A DNA stretch of 64,000 nucleotides from Streptomyces sp. NBC_01476 (GCF_036227265.1 NZ_CP109446.1:4966001-5030000); one strand, 5' to 3'. Shown: positions 1 through 7,769, counted from the stretch's first letter. Program-made: numbers and translations. Notes: generated by a model not told the origin, from the letters alone.

Positions 1-135
1 CTGGCGCTGACCAACCGCGGCCGGGCCACCACCGAGGACCTGCTGGCCCTGGCCCGCGAGGTACGGGACGGGGTGCGGGCGGCCTTCGGGGTGACGCTGG
101 TGAACGAACCGGTGATGGTCGGCGTTCGCCTGTGA
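1..135 (+). CDS. murB: UDP-N-acetylmuramate dehydrogenase, C-terminal end (partial)
   Basis: Only the last 44 codons are inside the window, in frame 1 and ending at TGA. The peptide begins LALTNRGRATTEDLLALA and ends NEPVMVGVRL, which resembles the C-terminal segment of MurB, where a helix is followed by the conserved end region near the substrate site. MurB is the FAD enzyme that reduces UDP-GlcNAc-enolpyruvate to UDP-MurNAc in peptidoglycan synthesis. Synteny supports the call: in Streptomyces murB lies beside add and aspC upstream of secE-nusG. The catalytic parts lie outside the window, so the identification rests on a short tail plus context. Confidence 0.75.
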   Translation: MALTNRGRATTEDLLALAREVRDGVRAAFGVTLVNEPVMVGVRL

Positions 136-171
136 TCGGGGGGACCGTCCCGGGAGCGGCTTTCGGTGGTT

Positions 172-236
172 CCCGGATCTTCTGCCGGCGGATGGCCGGC
201 CGCGCGGTTCCTCGCGCCCCTGGGTTGAGGTCTTCC
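172..236. repeat. Remnant of dispersed intergenic repeat between murB and add
   Basis: The short gap between the convergent ends of murB and add carries GCGCGGTTCCTCGCGCCCCT, the right-arm core of the inverted repeat found intact near 61.5 kb and in longer form near 27.3, 31.5 and 37.4 kb. No matching left arm is visible here, so this is a partial copy. Confidence 0.5.
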
Positions 237-276
237 GCCCTGCCCGGTTGCCGGTGACGTCAGGCAGGAGCGCTTT

Positions 277-1335
277 TCAGGCCGTGCTGCCCAGCCAGTC
301 GTCGATGCCGGTCAGCAGCCGGTCGCGTACCTCGTCCGGCGCCCGGGAAGCGCGTACCGACTGCCGGGCGAGCTCGGCCAGTTCGGCGTCGGTGAAGCCG
401 TGCACGGTGCGGGCGAACTCGTACTGCGCGGCGAGCCGGGAGCCGAAGAGCAGCGGGTCGTCGGCGCCCAGGGCCATCGGCACGCCGGCTTCGAAGAGCG
501 TGCGCAGGGGGACGTCCTCGGGCTTGTCGTAGACACCGAGGGCGACGTTGGAGGCGGGGCAGACCTCGCAGGTGATGCCGGAGTCGGCGAGGCGCTTGAG
601 GAGATAGGGGTCCTCGGCGGCACGCACCCCGTGGCCGACGCGTCCGGCGTGCAGGTCGTCGAGGCAGTCACGGACGCTGGAGGGTCCGGCGAGTTCACCG
701 CCGTGCGGGGCGGCGAGCAGCCCGCCTTCCCTGGCGATGGCGAAGGCACGGTCGAAGTCCCGTGCCAGGCCCCGGCGTTCGTCGTTGGACAGGCCGAAAC
801 CGACCACCCCCCGGTCGGCGTAGCGGACCGCGAGCCGGGCCAGCGTACGGGCGTCCAGCGGGTGTTTCATGCGGTTGGCGGCGACCACCACGGCCATGCC
901 GACGCCGGTCTCCTCGGAGGCGGTGTGCACCGCGTCCAGGATGATCTCCAGCGTCGGGATCAGCCCGCCGAGCCGGGGCGCGTACGACGTCGGGTCGACC
1001 TGGATCTCCAGCCAGCCGGAGCCGTCCGCGGCGTCCTCCTCGGCCGCCTCGCGGACCAGCCGCTGGATGTCCTCCGGCGTGCGCAGGCAGGAGCGGGCGA
1101 TGTCGTAGAGCCGCTGGAAGCGGAACCAGCCGCGCTCGTCGGTGGCCCGCAGCTTGGGGGGCTCTCCGGACGTGAGCGCCTCGGGCAGGTGCACGCCGTG
1201 CTTGTCGGCCAGCTCCAGCAGGGTGCTCGGCCGCATGGAGCCGGTGAAGTGCAGGTGCAGATGGGCTTTGGGCAGCCGGCGGACGTCGCGCGCCGGACCG
1301 CTCACCTCGGGTACCTCGGGTACTTCGCGTGCCAT
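277..1335 (-). CDS. add: Adenosine deaminase family protein
   Basis: 352 aa, a normal length for the family. Adenosine deaminases hydrolyse adenosine or deoxyadenosine to inosine for purine salvage in the cytoplasm. Visible landmarks are the N-terminal metal-binding HLHLHFTGSM block (about residues 25-34), the HGGE block, SNVALGVY and the late GADDPLLF segment that carries catalytic aspartates. The ATG is followed directly by MAREVPEVPEV and preceded by a weak purine-rich site. It is convergent with murB and 88 bp downstream of aspC on the same strand. Some members of this family act on N6-modified adenines, cytokinins or aminofutalosine instead; sequence reading alone does not settle substrate choice. 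Confidence 0.9.
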   Translation of the reverse strand: MAREVPEVPEVSGPARDVRRLPKAHLHLHFTGSMRPSTLLELADKHGVHLPEALTSGEPPKLRATDERGWFRFQRLYDIARSCLRTPEDIQRLVREAAEEDAADGSGWLEIQVDPTSYAPRLGGLIPTLEIILDAVHTASEETGVGMAVVVAANRMKHPLDARTLARLAVRYADRGVVGFGLSNDERRGLARDFDRAFAIAREGGLLAAPHGGELAGPSSVRDCLDDLHAGRVGHGVRAAEDPYLLKRLADSGITCEVCPASNVALGVYDKPEDVPLRTLFEAGVPMALGADDPLLFGSRLAAQYEFARTVHGFTDAELAELARQSVRASRAPDEVRDRLLTGIDDWLGSTA

Positions 1336-1423
1336 CCCAAGATCCTGCTATACGCCGGCCCCCGCTCGATACCACTTTCTCCGAACGGGGGCTTGCCCGA
1401 ATGCCCGAGCGGGCCTGGCGGCG

Positions 1424-2662
1424 TCAGTCCTTGGCCTCGCCGAGCAGCTGCTGCAGGCGCGAGACGCCCTCGACCAGGTCGTCGTCGCCGAGCGCGTAGC
1501 TGAGCCGCAGGTAGCCGGGTGTGCCGAACGCCTCACCGGGGACGACCGCGACCTCGGCCTCGTCCAGGATCAGCGCGGCCAGCTCGACCGAGTCGGCCGG
1601 GCGCCTGCCCCGCAGCTCCTTGCCGAGCAGCGCCTTCACCGAGGGGTACACATAGAACGCGCCCTCGGGGGCCGGGCAGACCACGCCGTCGATCTCGTTG
1701 AGCATCTTCACGATGGTCTGCCGGCGGCGGTCGAAGGCGGCGCGCATCTCGGCGACCGCGTCCAGGTTCCCCGAGACGGCGGCGAGGGCGGCGACCTGGG
1801 CCACGTTGGAGACGTTGGAGGTGGCGTGCGACTGCAGGTTCGTCGCGGCCTTCACCACGTCCTTCGGGCCGACGATCCACCCGACCCGCCAGCCGGTCAT
1901 CGCGTACGTCTTGGCGACGCCGTTGACCACGATGCACTTGTCCCGCAGCTCGGGCACGATCGCCGGCAGCGAGGTGAACTTCGCGTCGCCGTAGACCAGG
2001 TGCTCGTAGATCTCGTCGGTGAGCACCCACAGGCCGTGCTCGACCGCCCAGCGGCCGATCGCCTCGGAGTCCGCCTCGCTGTAGACCGCGCCGGTCGGGT
2101 TGGACGGCGAGACGAACAGGACGACCTTGGTGCGCTCGGTGCGGGCCGCCTCCAGCTGCTCCACGGAGATGCGGTAGCCGGTGGTCTCGTCGGCCACCAC
2201 CTCGACCGGGACGCCGCCGGCCAGCCGGATCGACTCCGGGTAGGTGGTCCAGTACGGGGCCGGGACGATGACCTCGTCGCCCGGGTCGAGGACCGCCGCG
2301 AAGGCCTCGTAGATCGCCTGCTTGCCGCCGTTGGTCACCAGCACCTGGGAGGCGTCCACCTCGTAGCCGGAGTCGCGGAGCGTCTTGGCGGCGATGGCGG
2401 CCTTCAGCTCCGGCAGCCCGCCGGCCGGGGTGTAGCGGTGGTACTTGGGGTTCCGGCAGGCCTCGACGGCGGCTTCGACGATGTAGTCCGGCGTCGGGAA
2501 GTCGGGCTCGCCGGCGCCGAAGCCGATCACCGGACGCCCGGCGGCCTTGAGGGCCTTCGCCTTGGCGTCCACGGCGAGGGTCGCGGACTCGGAGATCGCC
2601 CCGACGCGGGCGGACACCCGCCGGGTGGTGGCAGACGGTACGGAGGGGGTAGCAGCGCTCAT
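1424..2662 (-). CDS. aspC: Pyridoxal-phosphate aspartate aminotransferase (class I)
   Basis: 412 aa. Class I aminotransferase that moves the amino group between aspartate and 2-oxoglutarate using pyridoxal phosphate. Seen: the substrate-binding SNPTGAVYS block, the PLP-lysine segment NGVAKTYAMTGWRVGW with the Schiff-base lysine near residue 251, and the C-terminal YLRLSYAL segment carrying the carboxylate-binding arginine. I chose the ATG giving MSAATPSVPSATTRRVSARV; a start 12 codons upstream is possible but adds a non-conserved MPGPPEVW leader. In Streptomyces this gene sits just upstream of tRNA-Trp and secE on the opposite strand, as here. Confidence 0.93.
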   Translation of the reverse strand: MSAATPSVPSATTRRVSARVGAISESATLAVDAKAKALKAAGRPVIGFGAGEPDFPTPDYIVEAAVEACRNPKYHRYTPAGGLPELKAAIAAKTLRDSGYEVDASQVLVTNGGKQAIYEAFAAVLDPGDEVIVPAPYWTTYPESIRLAGGVPVEVVADETTGYRISVEQLEAARTERTKVVLFVSPSNPTGAVYSEADSEAIGRWAVEHGLWVLTDEIYEHLVYGDAKFTSLPAIVPELRDKCIVVNGVAKTYAMTGWRVGWIVGPKDVVKAATNLQSHATSNVSNVAQVAALAAVSGNLDAVAEMRAAFDRRRQTIVKMLNEIDGVVCPAPEGAFYVYPSVKALLGKELRGRRPADSVELAALILDEAEVAVVPGEAFGTPGYLRLSYALGDDDLVEGVSRLQQLLGEAKD

Positions 2663-2983
2663 GACTGCATGGTCCCAGACCTCAGGGGGCCCCGGCACCG
2701 GGGTTACCGGGGGATTGCGGCCTGTTTACGGGGGCGGGCGGGGGCGGGGCAGCGGCGCGGCGGGGGCCGGGCGGGGGCCGTACCACCGCCGAACAGGGGC
2801 TCCTCGGCGCGGGGCACGGAAGCCGTGCCGGAAGAGTTGACGAAGCGGCGGCGGAAGAGGCGGCGCGAGAGAGGTGGAGGAGACATGGACAAGGCGTTCG
2901 ACGCACGGCGCCTGAGCACGTACACTCATCCGTCGGTGGCCTTCCCGGCGGACACGACTGCGGTACGTTGGGAGAGTCAACAT
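2663..2983. other. Divergent intergenic region aspC / tRNA-Trp
   Basis: About 320 bp without a convincing gene. The first half is G-rich low-complexity sequence. A candidate promoter for the tRNA lies in the second half (listed separately). A 10-codon frame starting at the ATG at 2885 has a good purine-rich site but overlaps the promoter -35 and is probably fortuitous. Confidence 0.5.
2897..2926 (+). promoter_or_regulatory. Candidate promoter for tRNA-Trp
   Basis: TTCGAC (2897-2902), an 18-bp spacer and TACACT (2921-2926) resemble an actinobacterial housekeeping-sigma promoter. It would start transcription about 50 bp before the tRNA and could also feed secE-nusG. Inference from motif only. 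Confidence 0.4.
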
Positions 2984-3056
2984 AGGGTCGTAGCTCAATT
3001 GGTAGAGCACTGGTCTCCAAAACCAGCGGTTGCGGGTTCAAGTCCCTCCGGCCCTG
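2984..3056 (+). tRNA. trpT: tRNA-Trp (anticodon CCA)
   Basis: 73 nt through the discriminator G; the 3' CCA is not encoded. The acceptor stem AGGGTCG / CGGCCCT pairs completely with one T-G wobble. The D arm GCTC-AATTGGTA-GAGC, the anticodon arm CTGGT-CTCCAAA-ACCAG with anticodon CCA at 3017-3019, and the T loop TTCAAGT are all present. The T stem GCGGG / CCCTC has one C-T mismatch at pair 50-64. The gene lies 92 bp upstream of secE, the usual Streptomyces position. Confidence 0.97.
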
Positions 3057-3148
3057 CTCCACACGTCCAACAGGGCGTGGGCTATATGCACTCGCCGTAC
3101 CGCGCGACGGGCGCGGCATGGCACACGACCGGAGTCAGGTGAGGACGA

Positions 3149-3442
3149 GTGACCGAGATCACGGACTCCATCGGCGTTCCTGAGCCTGGCACGACTCAGG
3201 ACGACCAGGAGACCGAGAAGAAGCCCCGCCGCGGTGGTAAGCGCGGAAAGAAGGGCCCTCTCGGCCGTCTTGCTCTCTTCTACCGTCAGATCGTCGCGGA
3301 ACTGCGCAAGGTCGTCTGGCCGAGCCGTAATGACCTCGTGACATACACCAGTGTGGTGATTGTCTTCGTCGTGGTCATCATCGCGTTCGTGAGCGTGGTT
3401 GACTGGGGTTTCTCGAAGCTCGTCTCGTACGTCTTCGGCTGA
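3149..3442 (+). CDS. secE: Preprotein translocase subunit SecE
   Basis: 97 aa from a GTG start behind an AGGTGAGG-like ribosome site. SecE is the small essential membrane subunit of the SecYEG channel. The hydrophilic, basic N-terminus (KKPRRGGKRGKKG) is followed by the conserved amphipathic segment FYRQIVAELRKVVWPSRND and a single C-terminal membrane helix at roughly residues 63-85. The short one-helix form with a basic extension is typical of actinobacteria. It lies 80 bp before nusG, the conserved secE-nusG pair. Confidence 0.97.
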   Translation: MTEITDSIGVPEPGTTQDDQETEKKPRRGGKRGKKGPLGRLALFYRQIVAELRKVVWPSRNDLVTYTSVVIVFVVVIIAFVSVVDWGFSKLVSYVFG

Positions 3443-3522
3443 GCCCGCGGCGGGCGCCGGTTCTTCTTTTCAGCGCGCCCGTCCGTATGTCCCACCCTTG
3501 AGAGTCAGGAAGAGCAGCCACC

Positions 3523-4455
3523 GTGTCCGACCCGAACGTGTACGACGCCGACGCCAAGGACGAATCTGCCGAGGGCGACGACACCGCGCTCGACATCGTC
3601 GAGGCCGCCGACGGCGACATCGACCAGGCAGAGGCTGCCGACCTGGCCGCGGGCGAATCCGCCGAGGAAGCCGCGGAAGCGGAAGAGGACGTCGAGTCGG
3701 AAGCGGCTGAAGAGGCCGAGGAAGCCGCTCAGGCCGACGAGTCCGACGATTCCGCGGACGAGTCCGACGCGGCAGAGGATGCCGCCGAGTCCGACGCCGC
3801 AGGCGAGGACGGGGACGAGGAAGCCGCCGCTCCCGCCGAGCCGGTCGACGCGGTGGCCGCCTTCCGTGAGGAACTCCGGACGCTGCCCGGCGAGTGGTAC
3901 GTGATCCACACCTACGCCGGCTACGAGAACCGCGTGAAGTCCAACCTGGAGCAGCGCGCCGTCTCGCTCAACGTCGAGGAGTACATCTACCAGGCCGAGG
4001 TCCCCCAGGAAGAAGTCGTCCAGATCAAGAACGGCGACCGCAAGACGATCCGGCAGAACAAGCTGCCCGGTTACGTCCTGGTGCGCATGGATCTGACGAA
4101 CGAGTCCTGGGGCGTCGTCCGCAACACCCCCGGTGTCACCGGCTTCGTCGGCAACGCCTACGACCCGTACCCGCTGACGCTGGACGAGATCGTCAAGATG
4201 CTCGCCCCCGAGGTGGAGGCCGCGGCCGAGGCCGCCGCCATCGCCGAGGGCACCGCCCAGCCCCGCAAGGTCGAGGTCCAGGTCCTGGACTTCGAGGTCG
4301 GCGACTCGGTCACCGTCACCGACGGCCCCTTCGCCACCCTCCAGGCCACGATCAACGAGATCAACCCGGACTCCAAGAAGGTCAAGGGCCTCGTCGAGAT
4401 CTTCGGCCGCGAGACCCCGGTCGAGCTGAGCTTCGACCAGATCCAGAAGAACTAG
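3523..4455 (+). CDS. nusG: Transcription termination/antitermination factor NusG
   Basis: 310 aa from GTG. NusG binds the RNA polymerase clamp, modulates pausing and contacts Rho or ribosomal S10. The first ~115 residues form a very acidic, alanine-rich extension typical of actinobacterial NusG. The NGN domain starts at GEWYVIHTYAGYENRVKSN (about residue 125), and the C-terminal KOW domain includes VGDSVTVTDGPFATLQ (about residue 265) and ends FDQIQKN. A strong intrinsic-type hairpin follows, so transcription is likely to stop here rather than run into rplK, which is 2.9 kb away. Confidence 0.97.
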   Translation: MSDPNVYDADAKDESAEGDDTALDIVEAADGDIDQAEAADLAAGESAEEAAEAEEDVESEAAEEAEEAAQADESDDSADESDAAEDAAESDAAGEDGDEEAAAPAEPVDAVAAFREELRTLPGEWYVIHTYAGYENRVKSNLEQRAVSLNVEEYIYQAEVPQEEVVQIKNGDRKTIRQNKLPGYVLVRMDLTNESWGVVRNTPGVTGFVGNAYDPYPLTLDEIVKMLAPEVEAAAEAAAIAEGTAQPRKVEVQVLDFEVGDSVTVTDGPFATLQATINEINPDSKKVKGLVEIFGRETPVELSFDQIQKN

Positions 4456-4472
4456 CTTTCGTAGCTTCCCGA

Positions 4473-4520
4473 AGAGCCCCCGCCCCCAGCGATCACTGCT
4501 GGGGCCGGGGGCTCTTTCGC
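4473..4520 (+). terminator. Rho-independent-like terminator after nusG
   Basis: Long GC-rich hairpin: AGAGCCCCCG-CCCCCAGC on the left, GATCACT loop, then GCTGGGG-CCGGGGGCTCT on the right, followed by TTTCG. It marks the end of the secE-nusG transcript. Confidence 0.8.
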
Positions 4521-4577
4521 GTTCCGGGACCGGTCGTTCCCGGGGTTGGCCGGGCCCCGGCGGCGGGGGGCCGTGGG

Positions 4578-5069
4578 TCAGGCGGACGGGGGGAGTGTGC
4601 GGCGGGAGGGGGGGATGTCGGCCGCGGCGATGGTGCCGACGGCGGCGGCGAAGGCGGGCAGGTCGATGCCGGTGAGGTGGTCCATGACGTGCCGGCGGAC
4701 GCCTTCGAGGTGGCGCGGGTAGGCGTCCACCAGGCGGTCGAAGCCCTTGTCGGTGAGGTGGGCGAGGTGGCCGCGGGCGTCGGTGGGGCACTTGAGCCGT
4801 TCGACCAGGCCCTGGCGGCTGAGGCGTTCGACGACCCGGGTGAGGCCGCTGACCGACAGGGCGACCCGGTTGGCGAGTTCGGTCATCCGCAGGGACCGCT
4901 CGGGGCTCTCGGAGAGATGCATCAGCACGGTGTACTCGGCCAGATTGAGGCCGTGCGTCTCCAGCAGCTCCGCTTCGAGGATGCGGGGCAGGACCAGGAC
5001 CGCACGGGCGAGGGCTCGCCAGGCGGCCTCTTCCTCCGGATTGAGGGGCTGCTTCGGGTCGTTGGTCAC
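4578..5069 (-). CDS. MarR-family transcriptional regulator
   Basis: 163 aa from GTG. Winged helix-turn-helix dimer of the MarR family: LETHGLNLAEYTVLMHL, then the recognition region LRMTELANRVALSVSGLTR (about residues 62-80) and the wing with RLKCPTDARGHLAHLT. It contains a single cysteine in the wing segment, which could serve as a redox sensor, although this position is common in non-redox MarR proteins. It is divergent from the wrbA-like gene with an 88-bp shared promoter region that contains a perfect inverted repeat. It most likely represses that gene and itself; the ligand is unknown. Confidence 0.85.
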   Translation of the reverse strand: MTNDPKQPLNPEEEAAWRALARAVLVLPRILEAELLETHGLNLAEYTVLMHLSESPERSLRMTELANRVALSVSGLTRVVERLSRQGLVERLKCPTDARGHLAHLTDKGFDRLVDAYPRHLEGVRRHVMDHLTGIDLPAFAAAVGTIAAADIPPSRRTLPPSA

Positions 5070-5108
5070 AGCGACAGGGTACTTGTTTGCGGGGACAACA
5101 ACGAGTGC

Positions 5109-5128
5109 TAGATTGCTTGTGCAAGCAA
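5109..5128. promoter_or_regulatory. Candidate MarR operator overlapping the wrbA -10
   Basis: TTGCTTG-TG-CAAGCAA at 5113-5128 is a perfect 7-bp inverted repeat with a 2-bp centre, typical in size for a MarR dimer. It overlaps TAGATT (5109-5114), a good -10, with TTGCGG or TTTGCG 16-17 bp upstream as the -35. Bound regulator would block wrbA transcription. Confidence 0.6.
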
Positions 5129-5157
5129 AGAGTCCCGTGCTCCGAAAGGCTCAACCC

Positions 5158-5775
5158 ATGTCCCAGCAGGTCAAGGTCGCCGTCGTCTACTACTCGTCGA
5201 CCGGCAACGTCTACGAGCTCGCCAAGTCCGTCGCGGAGGGCGCGGAGAAGGCCGGCGCCGAGGTGCGGCTGCTCAAGGTGCACGAGCTGGCACCGGAGGA
5301 GGCGATCGCCTCCAACGCCGGATGGGCCGGGCACGTCGCCGAGACCCAGCACGTCCGCGAGGCCACGCCGGACGACATCACCTGGGCGGACGCGGTGATC
5401 TTCGGCTCGCCGACCCGGTTCGGCAACGTAGCCAGCCAGCTCAAGCAGTTCCTCGACACCCTCGGCGGCCTGTGGGCGCAGGGCCTGCTCGCCGACAAGG
5501 TCTACAGCGGCTTCACCTCCACCGCCACCGCGCACGGCGGCCAGGAGTCGACGCTGCTTGCGCTCTACAACACCGTCCACCACTTCGGCGGCATCGTGGT
5601 GGCGCCCGGCTACACCGACCCGGTCAAGTTCGCCGACGGGAACCCGTACGGCACCAGCCACGTCGACGCCCAGGGCAGCATCCCGGTGAGCGAGACCACC
5701 CGCCAGTCCGCGGCCTTCCAGGGCGCGCGGGTGACGCGGATCGCGACCGCGCTCAAGGCCGGACTGAGCGCCTGA
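5158..5775 (+). CDS. wrbA: WrbA-type NAD(P)H:quinone oxidoreductase (flavodoxin-like)
   Basis: 205 aa, the usual WrbA length. These FMN enzymes reduce quinones by two electrons and protect from redox cycling. The N-terminal phosphate-binding loop VVYYSSTGNVYELAKSV binds FMN; GSPTRFGNVASQLKQFLD and the later SGFTSTATAHGGQESTLL and VVAPGYTD segments are the family blocks. The ATG at 5158 was chosen because the protein then starts MSQQVKVAVVYYSS. It is divergent from a MarR regulator, a common arrangement for quinone- or electrophile-inducible reductases. It ends convergently with the esterase gene, with a bidirectional hairpin between them. Confidence 0.9.
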   Translation: MSQQVKVAVVYYSSTGNVYELAKSVAEGAEKAGAEVRLLKVHELAPEEAIASNAGWAGHVAETQHVREATPDDITWADAVIFGSPTRFGNVASQLKQFLDTLGGLWAQGLLADKVYSGFTSTATAHGGQESTLLALYNTVHHFGGIVVAPGYTDPVKFADGNPYGTSHVDAQGSIPVSETTRQSAAFQGARVTRIATALKAGLSA

Positions 5776-5794
5776 CCCGCCGCTCGCTTCCGCA

Positions 5795-5827
5795 CAGGGC
5801 CCCCGGGGATGCGTACCGGGGGCCCTG
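5795..5827. terminator. Bidirectional hairpin between wrbA and esterase
   Basis: CAGGGCCCCCGG and CCGGGGGCCCTG form a perfect 12-bp stem around a 9-nt loop, placed in the 73-bp gap between two convergent genes. There is no strong T tract, but placement and stability fit a shared terminator. Confidence 0.7.
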
Positions 5828-5848
5828 TCGGCTGTGCCGGGGGTGAGG

Positions 5849-6640
5849 TCAGTCGTCGGCGTTGAGCACGGGCAGGTAGCCGGCGGAGTGACCGAGCGCG
5901 GTCGGGTGGTACGACTCCCAGGTCGGGAGGGCGAGGTCGTGGAGGTAGTCGTCACCGGAGCAGAGTTCGTGCCCGCGGAAGGTGCTGCGGACGTCACCGA
6001 AGACGAAGCCGTGCGCGGAGGCGCGGGCCGCGGTGGTGGTGTCGATCAGATCGGCGGCCTCGTCGATCTTCTGGTGCTTGGTGGCGCTGAGGCCGATGCA
6101 GAAGACGTTGAGGGTGTAGAGGTCCGGGTATCCCAGGACCACGACCCGGGCCGAGGGCGCCTTGGCGCGGATCGCGTTGTAGACCGCGTCGAGCCGGCCG
6201 GGCAGCGTGGTGCGCACGTAGTTCTCCGCGGTGTTGACGCGGTTGACGCACGTGCTGTCGGAGCCGGCCACACAGGTGGTGATCACGTCGGAGAAGCCCG
6301 CGTCGTTGCCGCCGATGGTGACGGTGACCAGGGTGGTCGAGGCGCTCAGCGAGCCGAGCTGGCTGTTGGTCACGTCGGTGGTCACCGCCCCCGAGCAGGC
6401 GGCGAAGGTGAAGGACGAGGCGCCGTGGGCGCTGGCCCACAAGGCGGGGTACGCACTGTTGCTGCGGTGGCAGTCACCGCTGGAACTGATGTAGTTCCCT
6501 GCGCCGTTGCCGGCCGAGTAGGAGTCGCCGAGGGCGACGTAGGACGGCCCGGCCGCCTGGGCCGGACCGGTGCACACGATGGCGAGGGTAAAGGCGGATA
6601 CCAGCGCGCCGAGCGCTGACAGTGACCTGGTGAGTCTCAC
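5849..6640 (-). CDS. Secreted SGNH/GDSL-type esterase or lipase
   Basis: 263 aa with a Sec signal peptide (hydrophobic core LSALGALVSAFTLAIV, likely cleavage after AQA near residue 29). The mature protein starts close to block I, VALGDSYSAGNG, with the nucleophile Ser40. Block III VTIGGNDAGF supplies the oxyanion Asn, and the C-terminal WESYHPTALGH carries the catalytic His. Six or more cysteines probably form disulfides. The closest described proteins by architecture are the secreted lipases/esterases of Streptomyces rimosus and S. coelicolor. Acyl ester hydrolysis is secure; the natural substrate is unknown. Confidence 0.9.
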   Translation of the reverse strand: MRLTRSLSALGALVSAFTLAIVCTGPAQAAGPSYVALGDSYSAGNGAGNYISSSGDCHRSNSAYPALWASAHGASSFTFAACSGAVTTDVTNSQLGSLSASTTLVTVTIGGNDAGFSDVITTCVAGSDSTCVNRVNTAENYVRTTLPGRLDAVYNAIRAKAPSARVVVLGYPDLYTLNVFCIGLSATKHQKIDEAADLIDTTTAARASAHGFVFGDVRSTFRGHELCSGDDYLHDLALPTWESYHPTALGHSAGYLPVLNADD

Positions 6641-6686
6641 GGAACCTCCTGGTCGGGCAGGATCGCTGCCTGAGAATGGTGACCAG

Positions 6687-6721
6687 GTGATTACGTAGCA
6701 TCACTTGATTGGCGATGTCCA
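6687..6721 (-). promoter_or_regulatory. Candidate promoter and operator for the SGNH esterase
   Basis: On the minus strand TGGACA (6721-6716), 18 bp, then TACGTA (6697-6692) fits a housekeeping promoter. The -10 lies inside the inverted repeat GTGAT-N8-ATCAC (6687-6704), which could be bound by a regulator. Confidence 0.4.
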
Positions 6722-6793
6722 TGCCAAGAACAACGCGTGTAGATTTTCTTTGCCTTCCGGGGAAACGCGGGGCGCGGTGGAGGGGGCCGGGCG

Positions 6794-7108
6794 TCAGCCC
6801 GCCGGGCGGGCGTGGTGCGCGGCGGCGAGTTCGCTGATGCGGGCGGCCATGGTGGTGTCCTTCGCGGTGATGGCCCCGCCCGCGTCATGGGTGTTCAGGC
6901 CGAACCCGATCGTGGTGTAGAGGATCCGCACCACGGCGTGGTGGTCGGCGGCGTCCTCCGCCGCCGCGACGGCCGTGTACAGCCCGGGCAGTGCGGCCCG
7001 GTCGGCGGTGAACGAGGCGCTGAGCAGACCGTCCGTCACGGTCCAGCCGGGCAGCGCGGACAGTGCCTGGTCGAGTTCGGCGCCGGTCAGCGGGGTGGTG
7101 GGGGGCAC
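6794..7108 (-). CDS. Pterin-4-alpha-carbinolamine dehydratase
   Basis: 104 aa from a GTG preceded by GAGAGGAGAA, matching the family length of about 100; the longer upstream reading is a proline-rich artefact. The enzyme dehydrates 4a-hydroxytetrahydropterin; bacterial members also occur without phenylalanine hydroxylase, sometimes linked to molybdopterin or pterin repair. The active-site region DAADHHAVVRILYTTIGFGL is seen, with the paired histidines, followed by NTHDAGGAITAKD. It lies upstream and antiparallel to rplK, as the last gene of the accessory insertion between nusG and rplK. Confidence 0.85.
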   Translation of the reverse strand: MPPTTPLTGAELDQALSALPGWTVTDGLLSASFTADRAALPGLYTAVAAAEDAADHHAVVRILYTTIGFGLNTHDAGGAITAKDTTMAARISELAAAHHARPAG

Positions 7109-7272
7109 GGGGTTCTCCTCTCGGCGGGCCGGGGGCGGCCACGTCCAGGGTGGCGGGGGAGGGGGCGCCTCGTCCGGCGACACGCTCAGGGCCCGGGCTG
7201 CCCCTGTCTGCCTGGTCCGCCGGGGTCCCGGGCAGCGGGCGGGCGCATTTCAGGTCGCGGCCCGATACCCGC

Positions 7273-7278
7273 TATCGT
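7273..7278 (+). promoter_or_regulatory. Candidate -10 of the rplK promoter
   Basis: TATCGT lies 57 bp upstream of rplK, with a weak TTCAGG 18 bp upstream. A separate promoter is required here because nusG ends in a terminator and the intervening genes are mostly antiparallel. A GCCTGC-TC-GCAGGC palindrome follows in the leader. Confidence 0.3.
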
Positions 7279-7334
7279 GGTGCGGTATGCCTGCTCGCAG
7301 GCACGAACACTCTCAACAGGACCCGGAGAGAGCA

Positions 7335-7769
7335 ATGCCTCCCAAGAAGAAGAAAGTCACGGGGCTGATCAAGCTCCAGATCAACGCCGGTGCGGCCAAC
7401 CCGGCGCCGCCGGTCGGCCCCGCACTGGGCCAGCACGGCGTGAACATCATGGAATTCTGCAAGGCGTACAACGCGGCCACCGAGTCGCAGCGCGGCATGG
7501 TGATCCCGGTGGAGATCACGGTCTACGACGACCGCAGCTTCACCTTCATCACCAAGACGCCGCCGGCCGCCAAGCTGATCCTGAAGGCCGCGGGTGTCGA
7601 GAAGGGCTCCGGCGAGCCGCACGTCAAGAAGGTCGCGAAGCTGACGCGCGACCAGGTGCGGGAGATCGCCACCACGAAGCTCCCCGACCTCAACGCGAAC
7701 GACCTGGACGCCGCGGAGAAGATCATCGCGGGCACGGCACGTTCCATGGGCATCACGGTCGAGGGCTGA
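7335..7769 (+). CDS. rplK: 50S ribosomal protein L11
   Basis: 144 aa. L11 binds 23S rRNA at the GTPase-associated centre, supports EF-G action and is the thiopeptide (thiostrepton) contact and the sensor needed for RelA. The N-terminal proline-rich face [20 protein letters not shown] that contacts thiopeptides is intact, and the C-terminal RNA-binding domain ends ITVEG. An ATG with an upstream GGAGAGAG site sets the start. The stop codon lies inside the first unit of a 90-bp tandem duplication. Confidence 0.98.

Noticed and set aside
2885..2917. 10-codon leader peptide before tRNA-Trp
   Set aside because: Good ribosome site, but it overlaps the tRNA promoter -35 and encodes no Trp codon, so an attenuation role is unlikely.
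1142..3142. 666-codon plus-strand frame covering add, aspC and the tRNA
   Set aside because: Antisense shadow of two clear genes that also runs through tRNA-Trp; no family features.
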